Counted from the first letter of the stretch, positions 23,101-35,090 are shown. The stretch: 64,000 nt of DNA from Paracyclopina nana (GCA_019096065.1 JAGUCH010000004.1:8494001-8558000), one strand, 5' to 3'. Numbers and translations are program-made. Notes: a model not told the origin generated them from the sequence alone.

Positions 23101-26100
23101 ACAGGTATTTATAGGTATTTAATTTAAAGTTTATTAACTTTTATTTTTTTAAAGATGTTACAGTGAATGAGTTTATTTTACAACCTTCTCAATTTTGTCA
23201 TCAAAATTGCTTTAAAGCAAATATTACTGAACGAATTAATACAAATTGCTGTCAAAATATATCCAAATGCATGTGCAGTGTTAATACAGGAAAATTTGAA
23301 TGCCTTTGTCCTAAAGGTTACTATGGAAATAGCCTTATGGGACAATGCAAAGGTATTTGTAGCGCGTTACTGTAACTTTAAAATTTCAATCTTTATTATC
23401 ATTCATATTTAGCATGCCCTAAAGGAACCTACAAGCCAAATATTATGCCAGGTGATTTTCGATCATGTATTCCCTGTCCTCTAAAATATCAGGAAAGTGC
23501 TGCTGGAAGTTATCATTGGAACCATTGCAGGTGCTTAGATGGATATCAATACAATGGAAAAAAGTAAGTAACGTTCATATTGAACTAACATTTGATTATT
23601 TTTAAAGCACATCGTAGATATGGTATGATGAAGCAATAAAACTTAATTTAAAAAAGCTTTTGTTGAAATTTTTTTTAATTTTACACGTAAATATTGCATG
23701 ATGTATAACTTATGTTAACAAAAGAAATACTTTTTTTTAGTTGCGTTAATTTGTCTTGCATCCAAAATGCTAATCAAGATCAGAACTGTATGGAAGTTAA
23801 AAATACGACAAATGGTATTGTTATCTAATACTTTAAAAAACTGAAATTTATCGCATCCTTTAAGTTTGTAAAAGCCTGCAATCACCGCCTTTTGGATCAA
23901 TCTATCCGACAGTATGTATGAAAAAAGAAGTTCCAAATGGTACCATATGCGTATTTGCTTGTAAACCAGGCTTCCTTTTAAGAGGTCCTGCTATTCGAAA
24001 ATGCCATAATACAAAATGGACTGGTTATATCACAACATTTTGTGAGGGTAATAAGCAATTGTTTCGAATTAAATGGGCATGGGTAAAGCGTTAAAACAAT
24101 AAACTGATAAATCGCTAAATATTTGCAACTTTGCAAATATTTAGCGGGTTTTTTTTTGGGTTTTTTTAGGGTAAACCAATAGGCGTAGTGAAAATAATTT
24201 CCTGTCAAAAAACTCCTCATAACCCAAGCCAAATGGTAAAAATTTTTTTTTTTGATCAGCCCTGCCTAGCTGGAGCAATTGAATTTTTAATGCTTTCTAA
24301 AAAGGGCCAAAAAATCGCCAATTTTCCACCTAGGTCCAAAAATTGGCCTCTAGCTCAGCCCTGGAGCATTTCTAAGCCCATGTTGCATAATAACGTAATC
24401 TTCCCACTATATGGGGGTACTATTGGGATAGGTGTCATTTCATTCTAGAATTTTGGCTTACCATGAATTTGCCACCTGGCTCCTGCATAGACTCTTAAAA
24501 GCTAAAAATTGGGGGAATTGAATATTTTTCAACCCAAAAATATTCTGTTGTAGCTTTTTATCATAAACGTAAACTTTAAAAACTACTAGACCTGTCATTG
24601 TACATGGTAGAGCAAAAAAGGCACTAAGAAGAAAAAATGAACATATAGTTTGTAAAAACTCCTATGCATAGTGGCTCAAAACGCCCAATGGACACGCGCG
24701 AGAAAAAAACTCGCGAAATCGTAGGAGTCAATTTTCATAGAGCCATAAGCTAAAAACTAACATTCAGGGCTCCCAAGTCCGCAAATTTCCGCAACCAATT
24801 TTGATGAATAATCAATAAATGGGGTCTGATTGACCTCTCAGTCATAAAAGAACAATTCAATTCGATTCCAATCAAAAGTTATTGATGCCCAAATTTTTAA
24901 GCAAAGTTTGATTTTGAAGTCAAATTTCAATATGTATTTGTCAATTCAAACAATTTTTGAAGTCTACCTAATTATAGAAGTTGTAAATTGGTGGTTAAAT
25001 GAGAATTCGGACGTTTTGGCGGATTTTCTTGTGCGCGTGAAAATGGCTTTTTGGCCCACTGTGCTATGGTTTTAAAATTACTAAATTTTGCTTAACACTT
25101 TTGTTTCTCCTACTCTCTTCTTCTTATGATTTGAAAAATAAGTTATAAAGTTGCTATCACTCTTTAGAGGACATTTTTACTTGAGCAAGTTATATTTAAC
25201 TACGTTTATGCCATTTGCATCATTCAAAAGAGAGAAAAAAATGCAAAATATTTGATCTACTTTAACTCAAATTGCTTGTAAAAACGAACAATAACAGTAT
25301 GATGTACTTTGCAAAAATAGATCGAGTACTAGTGGTTTTTAAATAAAAATTGCTATTGGTTGCTTAGCTTATATGGTTAGCAACTTCAAAATTTTCTTAT
25401 CACTTACTTTCAGAATATTTATCATTTAAAGGTGGTTGAGGTAGTTTAGGTATAAACCTCACCAGAAACACTATGTGTTGTAGAAAAACTACTGAAGCAT
25501 AACTGAAACGTCTTAAAAATGACGAACTCATGCCCGCCTGAAACTTCCAAACTATACGAACTCAAGCTCAGTTTTGAAATCGAAACCTTTTAGTTAGAAA
25601 TCGATAGAAAAGGAAAAAACTCTTTTGTGAGACTTTGGAGATCTTTTTGAGGCTTTTTAGAGTCTAAAATGCGCGCAAAAAATGGAACACTTTTGTGAGA
25701 CCTTAAGATCTTGTTGCGGATTTATAGCGTTTTAGGTGAGCTTGAGATCGTATATTTAGGGGCTTAAGTTTGCCTTTTTGAGGCGTTTCAGGTGAACTTG
25801 TAGTTTTTTCCACAACAACTATGCATTACTTTTTGTGAGTGAAATAAATATATTTTTGTTTAGATGTTACACCTCCAGAACTTAAATGTCCTAAAGATAT
25901 CCATATTTCTACTGATCTTAATTGCAATTATGCAATATTTAATATTACAGAGCCAAATCCAAAAGGTAAAAAAAATTCAAGATTTTTCTATCCTCTTTGA
26001 CGATTTTTTTTAAGATAACTCAGAAATTTTTCCAATTTTGTCGTCGTGTCCAGTTGTACATCCAAATATGAAATTTATTATTGGAAGGACTGAAATTTTA

Positions 26101-29100
26101 TTTAAGGCTTTTGACATCAACAATAACTCGATAAATTGCTCTTTTTCTGTTTACGTTGAAGGTAAATTTGCCTGTTTACTTGCGAACAAATATTTAGTAT
26201 TGAGAATTAATTTTTTTTAGATGATGAACCTCCAATTTTTGATATTTGTGAGTCGCCACCTACGTTTTTACTTGATGCAAAGAAAAACGAATTGATTGAA
26301 ATTGAATGGAATAATCCTGTTTTTCATGATAACTCTCTTATGGAAGTAAAACTTTTTTTTAAAATCGGAAAACATGCTTATCAAATTGCAACAACAAACA
26401 CTACAAGGCAATTTTTGCCCATGGAATCATCAACTGACGTCACATATCGTGCAATCGATCATTATGGAAACGAAGCGTTCTGCACATTACAAATAAACTT
26501 GCAAAGTAGATTTATAATTTTTGAAAACCATGAATAGGAATAATTTCTTTTTTGAGGTCACAACTGTTTACCACAAAAAGATCCTCTACATGGTCATAGC
26601 AATTGTTCAAAAACGAACTCTACATTTTATTGCAGTTTGGCTTGTGAAACAGGATATGGGTTTACAATTTCATCTCTTACGGTAATTTTGTTTTATTTAA
26701 AATATAACTATAACTTTATTTTTAGGATTATCAGTGCTCAAAAAGTCTTCATTTGAATACTTCAATAACAAGAATACCCCTTCAAGCTCTTGATATTTGG
26801 CAACCAAGCACAAATCCAGTAGTATTTCCAGATTGCTCAATAGCAATTCATCCCAAAATTGAAACAATATTTAGTATGACAGTCAATTTTGGAGATTTTA
26901 CTACCATTCTTTGCGAAGATAGGTTTTTTTCAGAAGAGGTTCTTTATATTTACCTTAAAAATTACCTTATACAAATTGCAATTTTTTAGGACTTCAGTGA
27001 GGCAAAAAATCTGATAAATGAAGCAGTTTCAAAGGCTTTTTGTGATAATGTATTCTTATGTATCCTAGAAATTTCTCAATTTAATTGCGTTTCTCGAAAG
27101 AAACGCGAAGCAAAAACAACCCAAAAAGTTTTTGTAACAATTTCAGGTACGGTTTCTATTGAGATTGAATTTTAATAAAATTTGAATTATTTTAGGAAAA
27201 TCTTTGACGAAGGAGTATTTGCTTTTTGAACATATACGCAATAAAATAAAAAGCATTGCGATCGCAAATCAAAGTTTTGAAGTAATGAAAGAAGATTTTT
27301 TGTGAATTTAGAATCATAAAAGTAATTTTTTTTTATAGATTTTAAATATAAAATTTCATTCTACGACATACATTTGTCAACCAGGAACTATTTTGCAAGC
27401 AGAAATGTGCTGTAAGTTTTTTACGCTTTTCATGAAAGAATATTTTTGAATTTTTCATGAAATATTTTAGATGACTGCCCTGCAGGAACATTTCAAGAAG
27501 AAAGTAAGTGTTTGTTATGCCCTAAAGGCACTTATCAGCATTTAAAAGGGCAGACAAGTTGTATTTACTGTAACCCATCAAAAAATTATACAAGATTTCT
27601 TGGAGCTAAACGACAAGAAGATTGCATTGGTAAGATCTTAGATATAAAAGTATGATAAATTAACTTATGAATCTGAATTAGGAATTTGTCAACCTGGCAG
27701 ATATTCATTTGATGGTCTTGAACCTTGCAACACTTGTGAAATAGGATATTTTCAACCAAAAAGTAAGGCTAAAACCTGCAAAAAGTGTCCAGATGAAAAA
27801 TTATCTAAGATGAGAGGTACTTTTTACAAATTCGATTGCTATGGTAGTATTGTCTCTCAATTTTACAAAAAAGTGTCAAAAACTTTATTTTTGTGCAGAT
27901 GTATGCCAACCTGGATCAATTTCAGAAACAGGATTAAAAATACCACCCTCAGGATGTGAACTATGCCCTCCTGGTTTTTTTCAACACAAAAAGGGACAAA
28001 AAACTTGTTTAAAGTGTGATAATGAAAAATATTGCGGAAATGAAGCTGTAATGGCATTTAAGATAAAAGAAACACAAAACCTGTTACTTATAACTTTTTT
28101 TAAGGTCACTATGAAACCATTTATAAATTATGATTCATGTTTCAAAAATCCGTGCAAAAATAATGGTTCTTGTATTGCTTTGAACTTGGAATTTGCTTGC
28201 AAATGTAAACAAGGATACCAAGGTATTTTTATTTGTCAAAAATGCCAGCAAGATGTTTCAAAATTTGTTTTTTCATCATTCTGTCAACATTTGTCAAAGC
28301 TTAAAACGTATTAGGTTATAAGTCCACATCAACATGAGAGCTATTGTAACGCCAAAAAAATTCTCCATTCAAAGGATATACATATTCTTAATGCTTATGC
28401 TCTGAGGGTTGTTCGGTGCTAATTTTGAAATCTTGGCTGTAGTGGAAAAAACTATAAATATACCTGAAACGTCTAAAAAAGGCGAACTCATTTACCTCTT
28501 TAAGATGTTTCAAGTAAACTTGTAGTTTTTTCCACAACACTTGGCCTAGCGCTTCTAAAAATATAGAATTTAAAAAAAACTTCTAGCGCCGAAAGTAATG
28601 ACTAGTCGAATTTTGCAACTTTTAGTGCCCCCACTAGTATTGCATGATCTATTTTACTTTTTTAATAAGAAAATCGCTAGGATGCCTTGAAATCGAGATA
28701 TATTGATCAACTCGGCCGCTTATGAAGAGAGGTTGAATTCAACCAATTTCACAAAAAAAAAAGAAAAATAGATCTCGCAATTTTAGTGGGGGTATCTATA
28801 AAGGCAAAATCCTACTAAGTCAAGATTTTTGACGCTATAACTTTTTTCACATTTTATGCTATGGGAAGCGCTATTTTTTATTCTTCTTAGATTTTTGCCA
28901 TTTCAATGTTTATGGGCCACTGACTGGCTCCCTTGAAGAAGCCATTCAGTAGACCCGAGAGCTTTCCGAAAATGTTATGGGGCATTTGGAAGGTCTACCC
29001 CTAGGTAGTAACTGTGCCAAAGGGTTTTGCCCTCGGGCTCCTGGGAGGGGAGATATGGGCCCTCAAAGTTTGGGGAAATTCTTATGTAGTAAAACTTTGG

Positions 29101-32100
29101 ACCCCTCTCAAAGCCATATGAATCAACTTTTATCAACCCATTTTTTGTTCATTGTTAGGCCTTCTATGGGTGTCTCAGAGAATGGACTAAAAGTTGTTGT
29201 CCTGCATGCCCACTGTGCTCTAGCTTTGACTTTGACAGACAATATCTGCCCTCAAACAAAAAAGTGTATTTTTTATATTTTTTTTTTGAAAGTAGTTATC
29301 TTTGGCTGACTGTGCAAAAAAAGAAAAAAATTCCACCGGGGGAAGTTTGCTCAATTTTGCTCCAAAGTTACCCCCTAAAAAACACATTTCAGCCGCTAGA
29401 GCACAGTGGGCATGCAGAACTTTTAGTCCATTCTCTGAGACACCCATAGGGGGCCTAACAATGAACAAAAAATGGGTTGATAAAAGTTGATTCATATGGC
29501 AGTGAGAGGGGTCCAAAGTTTTACTACATAAGAATTTCCCCAAACTTTGAGGGCCCATATCTCCCCTCCCAGGGGCCCGAGGGCAAAACCCTTTGGCACA
29601 GATACTACCTAGGGGTAGACCTTCCAAATGGCCTATAACATTTTTGGAAAGCTCTCGGGTCTACTGAATGGATTCTTCAAGGGAGCCAGTCAGTGGCCCT
29701 TATTTGCTCCATTTTAAAAATGTTACCTCTAGGATCTCGCTGTGAAACTATGATTGACTTTTGCCTCCTTGAGCCATGTCTTAATGGAGGTACTTGCACG
29801 TCACTTAGTGGTGATGTCAGATGCAAATGCCAAAGTGGCTATAGTGGAAAATTTTGTGAGGTAAACAGTTGCTCATAATTTAGTTAAATGAAATAATTTT
29901 GAGCACTCCACCCATTTTTTACATAATAGGTGGAAGATAATTACTCTAAAAATCACAATTATGTTTATGTGAAAGATGCATGCGACTCAAGTCACCATTT
30001 GCTGAGAAGTAAGCGATTTATTCAGTAGATTTATTATCTCTATGTAAAAATGCACATTCATGTTGCTGTTTAGATGATTTTGTGTTAACATTTGGTGAAA
30101 AAAACATCAATCCTACCCTTGAGTATATCTTGCATACTGATGATCTTTATTTGGACTTGAATGAAGTAAATAAGGAATACAGTGCAATGAAACTGTTAAA
30201 AGTTTATTATATTAGGCAAGCTTTTGCTTCTGGATGTCCACGTCAGACAAAGAAAACTATGGGACAGTGCTGAGTTATGCTACCTTGTTCGAGGATAATG
30301 AGCTTACCTTCACAGACTATGGAGGATTCGTTTTATCCGTAAAAGGTGCATCAATCAATTCTTTAATGTAACAATACTGTCCTGATGACGAGTCCATATA
30401 GGGTTTTTCGCTCATGAGTTGTCAAATGAGAGATCATTGAGTGGCGAAGCCACGAGTGATCTGGAATGGAAGGGCTTCTAACAGAAAAAAAATTAATTGT
30501 GTGATTAAGAGTTATTTCGAACAGAAAGTAATCATTTCTTGATATGCCAGAAAATGCTTTTAAAAATGTTGGTTCAGATAGTACATTGGCATAGTGCAAG
30601 CCTTTCACCCAGCCGACCCAAGATCGGATCCCGGTCAAGTCTTTTCTTTTTAAATTGAAGAAGAACTCTCAAGCTGCGAACTGTACAATAATGGCCATTA
30701 TTTCTTCACATGTGTAAAAAAAAATTAATTATTGTACGGTAAATGCGAGCGCACGCCAAATCTCATCAAAATACCGGGATTTTCGCTTCACTGCCGTATG
30801 TAGTGAACCCACCGCCAAGCTGACAAAAATTATTTATCTATTGGTTTCTTTTACTTTGTAATCCCACTACTCAACTTGCGGGAGCAATAGTAAAAAAATT
30901 GGCGGGCTGCCAGAATAACATTGCCAACATTTGACAAGCAACATCAGCGGGACTAACGGAACATGATTTTTGAAATTGACGAAAATAAAAATTTACGTGA
31001 CTGCCGGAGTATCGTTTGTAAGGTATGTAAGAATTTGCGGAACTGGCGGAAAAAATTTGCGGGACTGGCAGAAAAAATTGGCGGGACAAACAGATAAAAA
31101 TATTTGCGGGACTACTGGAGTAGAATTTGCGGGACTGGCGGAAAATATTTGCGGGACTAGCAGAAAATATTTGCGGGACTAGCAGAAAATATTATTTGCG
31201 AGACTGCCGGAATAGGATTTGCGGGACTGACGGAAAAAATTATTTGCGGTACTGCCGGATAGGAATTTGCGCAACTGGCGGAAAAAATTTGCGGGCCTGG
31301 CAGATAAAATTGGCGGGACAAACAGAAAAAAATATTTGCGGGACTGCTGGAGTAGAATTTACGGGACTGGCGGAAAAAATTTGAAGGACTAGCGGAAAAC
31401 ATTATTAGCGGCACTGCCGGAGTAGATATTGCGGAACTGGCGGAAAAAATTTGCGGGACTGGCGGAAAAAATTTACGGAATGTAGCGAAAAAGGATTCGC
31501 GGACTGCCGGGATAGGATTTGCGGGACTGCCGAAGTAGATTTTGCGGAACTGGCGGAAAATATTTACGGGTCTAGCGGAAAAGGATTCGCAGACTACCGG
31601 AATAGGATTTGCGGGACCGGCGGAAAATATTTGCGGGACTAGCAGAATAAATTATTTGCGGGACTGCCGGAATAGGATTTGCGGGACTGACGGAAAAAAT
31701 TATTTGCGGTACTGCCGGATAAGAATTTGCGGAACTGGCGGAAAGAATTTGCGGGCCTGGCGGAAAAAATTTGGAGGACTAGCGGAAAACATTATTTGCG
31801 GCACTGCCGGAGTAGATATTGCGGAACTGGCGGAAAAAATTTGCGGGACTGGCGGAAAAAATTTACGGAATCTAGCGAAAAAGGATTCGCGGACTGCCGG
31901 GGATTTGTGGGACTGCCGGAGTAGATTTTGCGGAACTGGCGGAAAATATTTGCAGGTCTAGCGGAAAAGGATTCCCAGACTGCCGGAATAGGATTTGCGG
32001 GACTGGTTGAAAATATTTGCGGGACTAGCGGAAAAAATTATTTGGTTGACTGCTATTTTTGGATTGGAGGAACTGGCGGAAAAGGATATGCGGGACTGGC

Positions 32101-35090
32101 GAAAAATATTACTGGAACTAGCGTAATTAAGTTGCGGGACTGGCGGAAAATGATTTGCGGGACTGCCGGAATAGGATTTATGGGAATGGCGTAATAGGAG
32201 ATGCGGGACTGGCAAAAAATATTTGCGGGACTAGCGGAAAATAATATTTGCGACACTGCCGAAAATAATATTTGCGACACTGCCGAAAATAATATTTGCG
32301 ACACTGCCGAAGTAGAATTTGCGGGACTGGCGGAAAGAATTTTTGGGACTGCTGGAATAGGATTTGCGGGACTGGCGGAATTGGATTAATGGGAATGGCG
32401 GAACAGGATATGCGGGACTGGCGAAAAATATTTGCGGGACTAGCGGAAAAAAATTGCGGGACTGGCGGAAAAGGATTTGCGGGACTGACGGGAAAGGATT
32501 TGCGCGGGACTGCCGGAATAGGATTTGGGGGACTACCGGAATAGGATTTGCGCGGGACTGCCGGAATAGGATTTGCGGGACTTGCGGAAAAACAATTGCA
32601 GGCCTAGCGGTGAAAAACTTGCAGAGATGATAGAAAATAAATTAGCGAGACTGGCGAAAAAAAATTTCGGGCCTTGCGGATGAAACAAGCGTTTCTCCAA
32701 AACCGGATTTGTGTGAGTGCCGAATAGTCTCAAAAATCTCTATTCGTATGTCCCGCAAATCCTATTCCGCCACTCCCGCAATTTTTTCCACTAGTCTCGC
32801 AATTACTTTTTTCCGCGTGTTTTTAAAAATCTGGGTTTGGCAATCCCGCAAATTCTGTTCCGCTAGTCCAGCTAATTTTGTTCAGGTAATCGGGCCAATC
32901 TTGTTTCAACAGGCACGTAAAGCTTTAATCACCAGTCCCACAATTTCATCTACGCCAGTCCTACTAATCTTGCACCGCTTTTCTCGCAAAGATTGTTGTG
33001 CCCGTCCTCAACAGCTCAAACTGCCAGTCCTGCAAACCATGTTGGTCGCTCACAGTTTGTACCAGCGTTCCTGCAAATCACGTTACGTCAGTCCCGCAAA
33101 TCTTTGACCGCCGTTCACGTAGTGCTTCTAGTCTTGGTCCCCTTAAAATTGAAACCGAGAGTCATGGCAAGGCATTCACCGCCAGTCGATGGTCATAGCA
33201 GAAAGTACGTACCACCGAAGTGCTCCAGCAAAGTTGGCTCTGCTTGTCAATGAAAGCTTAGTTATTTTCGTCCTTCAATTTTTGTGCCGCCGCCGCCGGT
33301 CCCACAAAGCTTGAACCGCGGTTCCCGAAAAGAGCTTATTCCGCTCGCGCAATAGTCCCGAAAAAATTTACCGCCTATCCCTCAAAACTTGAAAAGCAAA
33401 TCCCGCAAAGCGAGTAGTTGCTGTCGCGCCTGGCATGCAGCTCCATACTTTTATCTGCTCAAGTAGCCGAATTCGTATTTTCAGGCAAAAAGGTGGTGAC
33501 AGACATTGCTGCTAACGACGGCAAATGGACGTTTTTGTGCGGCACCTGGACTTCAGCAAACGGGAAATGGGCCGTGTATGTGAATGGGCAGGTGGCAGAG
33601 AGCGGTAGCGGACTCGCTGAGTCCGAATCCATTAGAGGAGGAGGAACACTGGTCATCGGCCAGGAGCAGGACTCACCAGGAGGCCATTTCTCGTCGGCGG
33701 AATCTTTTCGCGGCAATATCACCCGCCTGAACATGTGGTCACGAGCAATCACTCACCAACAAGTGTTGGCCATCATGAACAGCTGTCAACCTATTCACGG
33801 AGATTTGATAGCATGGCCGGACCTTTACGCCGGCATTCACGGCTTTGAGAAGGTAACGTCAGCTTGATTTGATGGTGGGCTTTTGCTACTGATGTTAACT
33901 TTAGATAGGGGAGCTGCAACCCTGCCCAAATTGCGCCCAAACCACTATCGATGATGATTGTAGTCAATGCCATATGCCATGCAAATATGTGTCCGCGCAA
34001 AACGACTCTCAAGGTAATAATGAAAAGCAGCAGCGTGTTACTTCGAGACTAAATTGTTCGAAAGTCTTGCATTCAAATTCTGCAGGCCTTTGCGAGTGGA
34101 CCGAAGATGCGTTTCCCAATGGAGAAGCGGTTGACTTGTCGCCACCTACCCTTTTCAACCGTTCTGAAGGCTTCTACGAGGCTGGTGCTCAACTTTTGCT
34201 AAGGTGCGACAACCCAAATGCAAGCCTGGAAGGCTCGTCGACGTTGACTTGCACCTCTGAAGGTCGATGGCATCCCGAATTGCCGGTATGTGAAACTCAG
34301 CCCTGCTCGGAAGTGCCTAGGTGAGTACGCGACTCGCCCGCCGGCCGCATATCACGCGCTTTTTTTCGCCATCGCAGGATGGCAAACGGGCGGTTGCTCG
34401 GTGAGGAGGCGCCTCCGTACGAGATGGGCTCGAAGGTGCGCTTCGGTTGCTTGCCCGGTTTCCGAATGGTCAATGGCGATCAATTGGCGTGTCTCTCATC
34501 GGGGATTTGGGGGCCAGTGGACGGCACTCCAAAGTGCTCTCCGATCAGCTGCCCCCGCGCTTTCCCGCACCATTGGAGAGTGGTGATGGTGAGCGATGCC
34601 GGCGGCCGTGCCTCCCTCGAATAACACGAGTTATTGCTTGCAGATTCGCATGCCGTCGGAGTTTGGCTACAACGCCTCCGCCGGCGTTTCTTGCGCCCCT
34701 GGCTACGCCTTTCCCTCGGGCCGGACCGCCCCCCTCTCGGTTCGATGCAACTTGGACGGGCAGTGGGAGCAAGTTGAAGAGGCTAACCTGAGGTGAGTAA
34801 GTTGCGCTTTTAAGGAATTCCTGACTGACGAGAGATCGTTTAGATGCCGGCCCATTGAATGCGATTTACCCGGCGACCTTCTCAACGGCATGGTGGAGTT
34901 CTCTGGCCTACGCGTGGGAAGCATGGCAAGGTGCGCTCTTTCGCCTCTATCTCAAATGGCCTCCAAAAGTCCACTATTTTTCAGATACTCTTGCGAGAGG
35001 CCTTTTGCGCTCAAGGGCAGGGCTCAGAGGCGATGTTTACCCAGCGGCCAATGGAGCCACGCGCTTCCAACTTGCATTAAACAGATGTGA
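20142..35090 (+). CDS. SVEP1/polydom-like extracellular matrix protein, 30 exons
   Basis: Coding exons 20142-20408, 20457-20672, 22861-23104, 23155-23352, 23413-23563, 23741-23814, 23865-24047, 25864-25965, 26015-26161, 26221-26505, 26557-26681, 26726-26938, 26990-27146, 27196-27281, 27339-27411, 27471-27629, 27682-27816, 27899-28047, 28105-28222, 29733-29860, 29930-30008, 30074-30165, 30216-30345, 33485-33852, 33905-34013, 34086-34320, 34378-34588, 34644-34792, 34844-34930, 34985-35090; 1,591 residues. Signal peptide (MFGFKLFLCLSFFFLVVQC), VWA about 60-240 with DxSxS (FLIDSSAS), Cys-rich/EGF, ephrin-like repeat, sushi 385-444, HYR modules 445-622, sushi, three ephrin-like Cys repeats 840-988, two EGF (995-1070), pentraxin/LamG 1097-1293 (FCFWMSTSDKENYGT), then sushi modules to the end. 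The order matches SVEP1, which binds integrin alpha-9 and angiopoietins in vertebrates, but vertebrate SVEP1 is over twice as long. The first in-frame ATG was used as start. Confidence 0.9.
20670..20801. mobile_element. TGTTGTGG miniature element, copy 1, 6-bp duplication AAGGTA
   Basis: Element 20676-20795 (120 bp) starts TGTTGTGGAAAAACT and ends AGTTTTTTCGACAACA, flanked by AAGGTA at 20670-20675 and 20796-20801. The left duplicate contains the splice donor of exon 2 of the SVEP1-like gene (AAG|GTA), so the insertion copied the donor. Confidence 0.88.
20673..22860 (+). other. Large AT-rich second intron of the SVEP1-like gene
   Basis: 2,188-bp intron that holds the 120-bp TGTTGTGG element at its 5' end and the 591-bp CACATTG element at 22080-22670. 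The rest, 20.8-22.0 kb, is AT-rich without recognisable features. Confidence 0.8.
22076..22674. mobile_element. CACATTGACTTG inverted-repeat element, copy 1, 4-bp duplication GCTT
   Basis: Element 22080-22670 (591 bp) starts CACATTGACTTGAGAGAAAA and ends with the complement, flanked by GCTT at 22076-22079 and 22671-22674. The arms are complementary over most of their length (CCTGGC/GCCAGG, AACATAAAA/TTTTATGTT blocks). No coding capacity. Same family at 59864-60465 and, truncated, at about 53268-53672. Confidence 0.85.
24662..25068. mobile_element. Transib-like miniature element, 397 bp, 5-bp target duplication CTATG
   Basis: Element 24667-25063: left end CATAGTGGCTCAAAACGC, right end the complement of CACAGTGGGCCAAAAAGC, with inner ACGCGCG and TGCGCGT arms. 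CTATG duplicates lie at 24662-24666 and 25064-25068. Same family as 11232-11327. Confidence 0.78.
25470..25823. mobile_element. TGTTGTGG miniature element, copy 2, 6-bp duplication ACTATG
   Basis: Element 25476-25817 (342 bp) with ends TGTTGTAGAAAAACTAC and AGTTTTTTCCACAACA, flanked by ACTATG at 25470-25475 and 25818-25823. It is longer than the other two copies because of extra internal sequence. Confidence 0.88.
28432..28545. mobile_element. TGTTGTGG miniature element, copy 3, 6-bp duplication CTTGGC
   Basis: Element 28438-28539 (102 bp), ends TGTAGTGGAAAAAACTA and AGTTTTTTCCACAACA, flanked by CTTGGC at 28432-28437 and 28540-28545. In the intron between two EGF exons of the SVEP1-like gene. 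Confidence 0.88.
28910..29703. mobile_element. Long inverted-repeat (foldback) element in SVEP1-like intron, copy A
   Basis: Element 28914-29699 starts GGGCCACTGACTGGCTCCC and ends with the complement; TTAT flanks both sides (28910-28913, 29700-29703). Arms of about 310 bp are complementary and contain TACCCCTAGG, CAAAGGGTTTTGCCCTCGG and TACTACATAAGAATTT blocks. Open frames of 110-135 codons on both strands are arm by-products. Related to the element in the SPPL3 intron. Confidence 0.85.
31034..32695. repeat. Short-unit tandem array TTTGCGGGACTGGCGGAAAA
   Basis: More than 60 degenerate copies of a 22-30 bp unit whose core is TTTGCGGGACTGGCGGAAAA. Higher-order blocks of several units recur (for example around 31180-31480 and 31640-31900). 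Gly/Arg/Cys-rich open frames on the plus strand are by-products. Confidence 0.92.
32735..33425. repeat. Degenerate inverted continuation of the same array
   Basis: Here the unit appears on the opposite strand (CCCGCAAATCCTATTCCGCC and similar), increasingly diverged towards 33425. The array therefore changes polarity near 32.7 kb. Confidence 0.8.

Larger units (their letters stand above)
24048..25863 (+). other. Seventh intron of the SVEP1-like gene, with two miniature elements
   Basis: 1,816-bp intron. It carries the Transib-like element 24667-25063 and the TGTTGTGG element 25476-25817. The stretches between are AT-rich with no features I can name. Confidence 0.75.
30346..33484 (+). other. 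3.1-kb intron inside the pentraxin domain of the SVEP1-like gene, filled with arrays
   Basis: Donor after SVKG codons at 30345, acceptor before 33485; phase 1 on both sides. The first 680 bp are unique AT-rich sequence with a possible tRNA-like stretch near 30560-30640; the rest is the two opposed arrays described separately. Confidence 0.8.

Noticed and set aside
29220-29627. 135-codon minus-strand frame and its 110-codon plus-strand twin at 28977
   Set aside because: They are the two complementary arms of the foldback element and encode the same peptide.
31034-32695. Gly/Cys/Arg-rich frames of 60-139 codons in the SVEP1-like intron
   Set aside because: They follow the tandem unit, occur in several frames, and lie in an intron whose flanking exons join in phase.
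31034-33425. CRISPR-like array
   Set aside because: Units are adjacent and degenerate with no unique spacers, and the DNA is eukaryotic with spliced genes.
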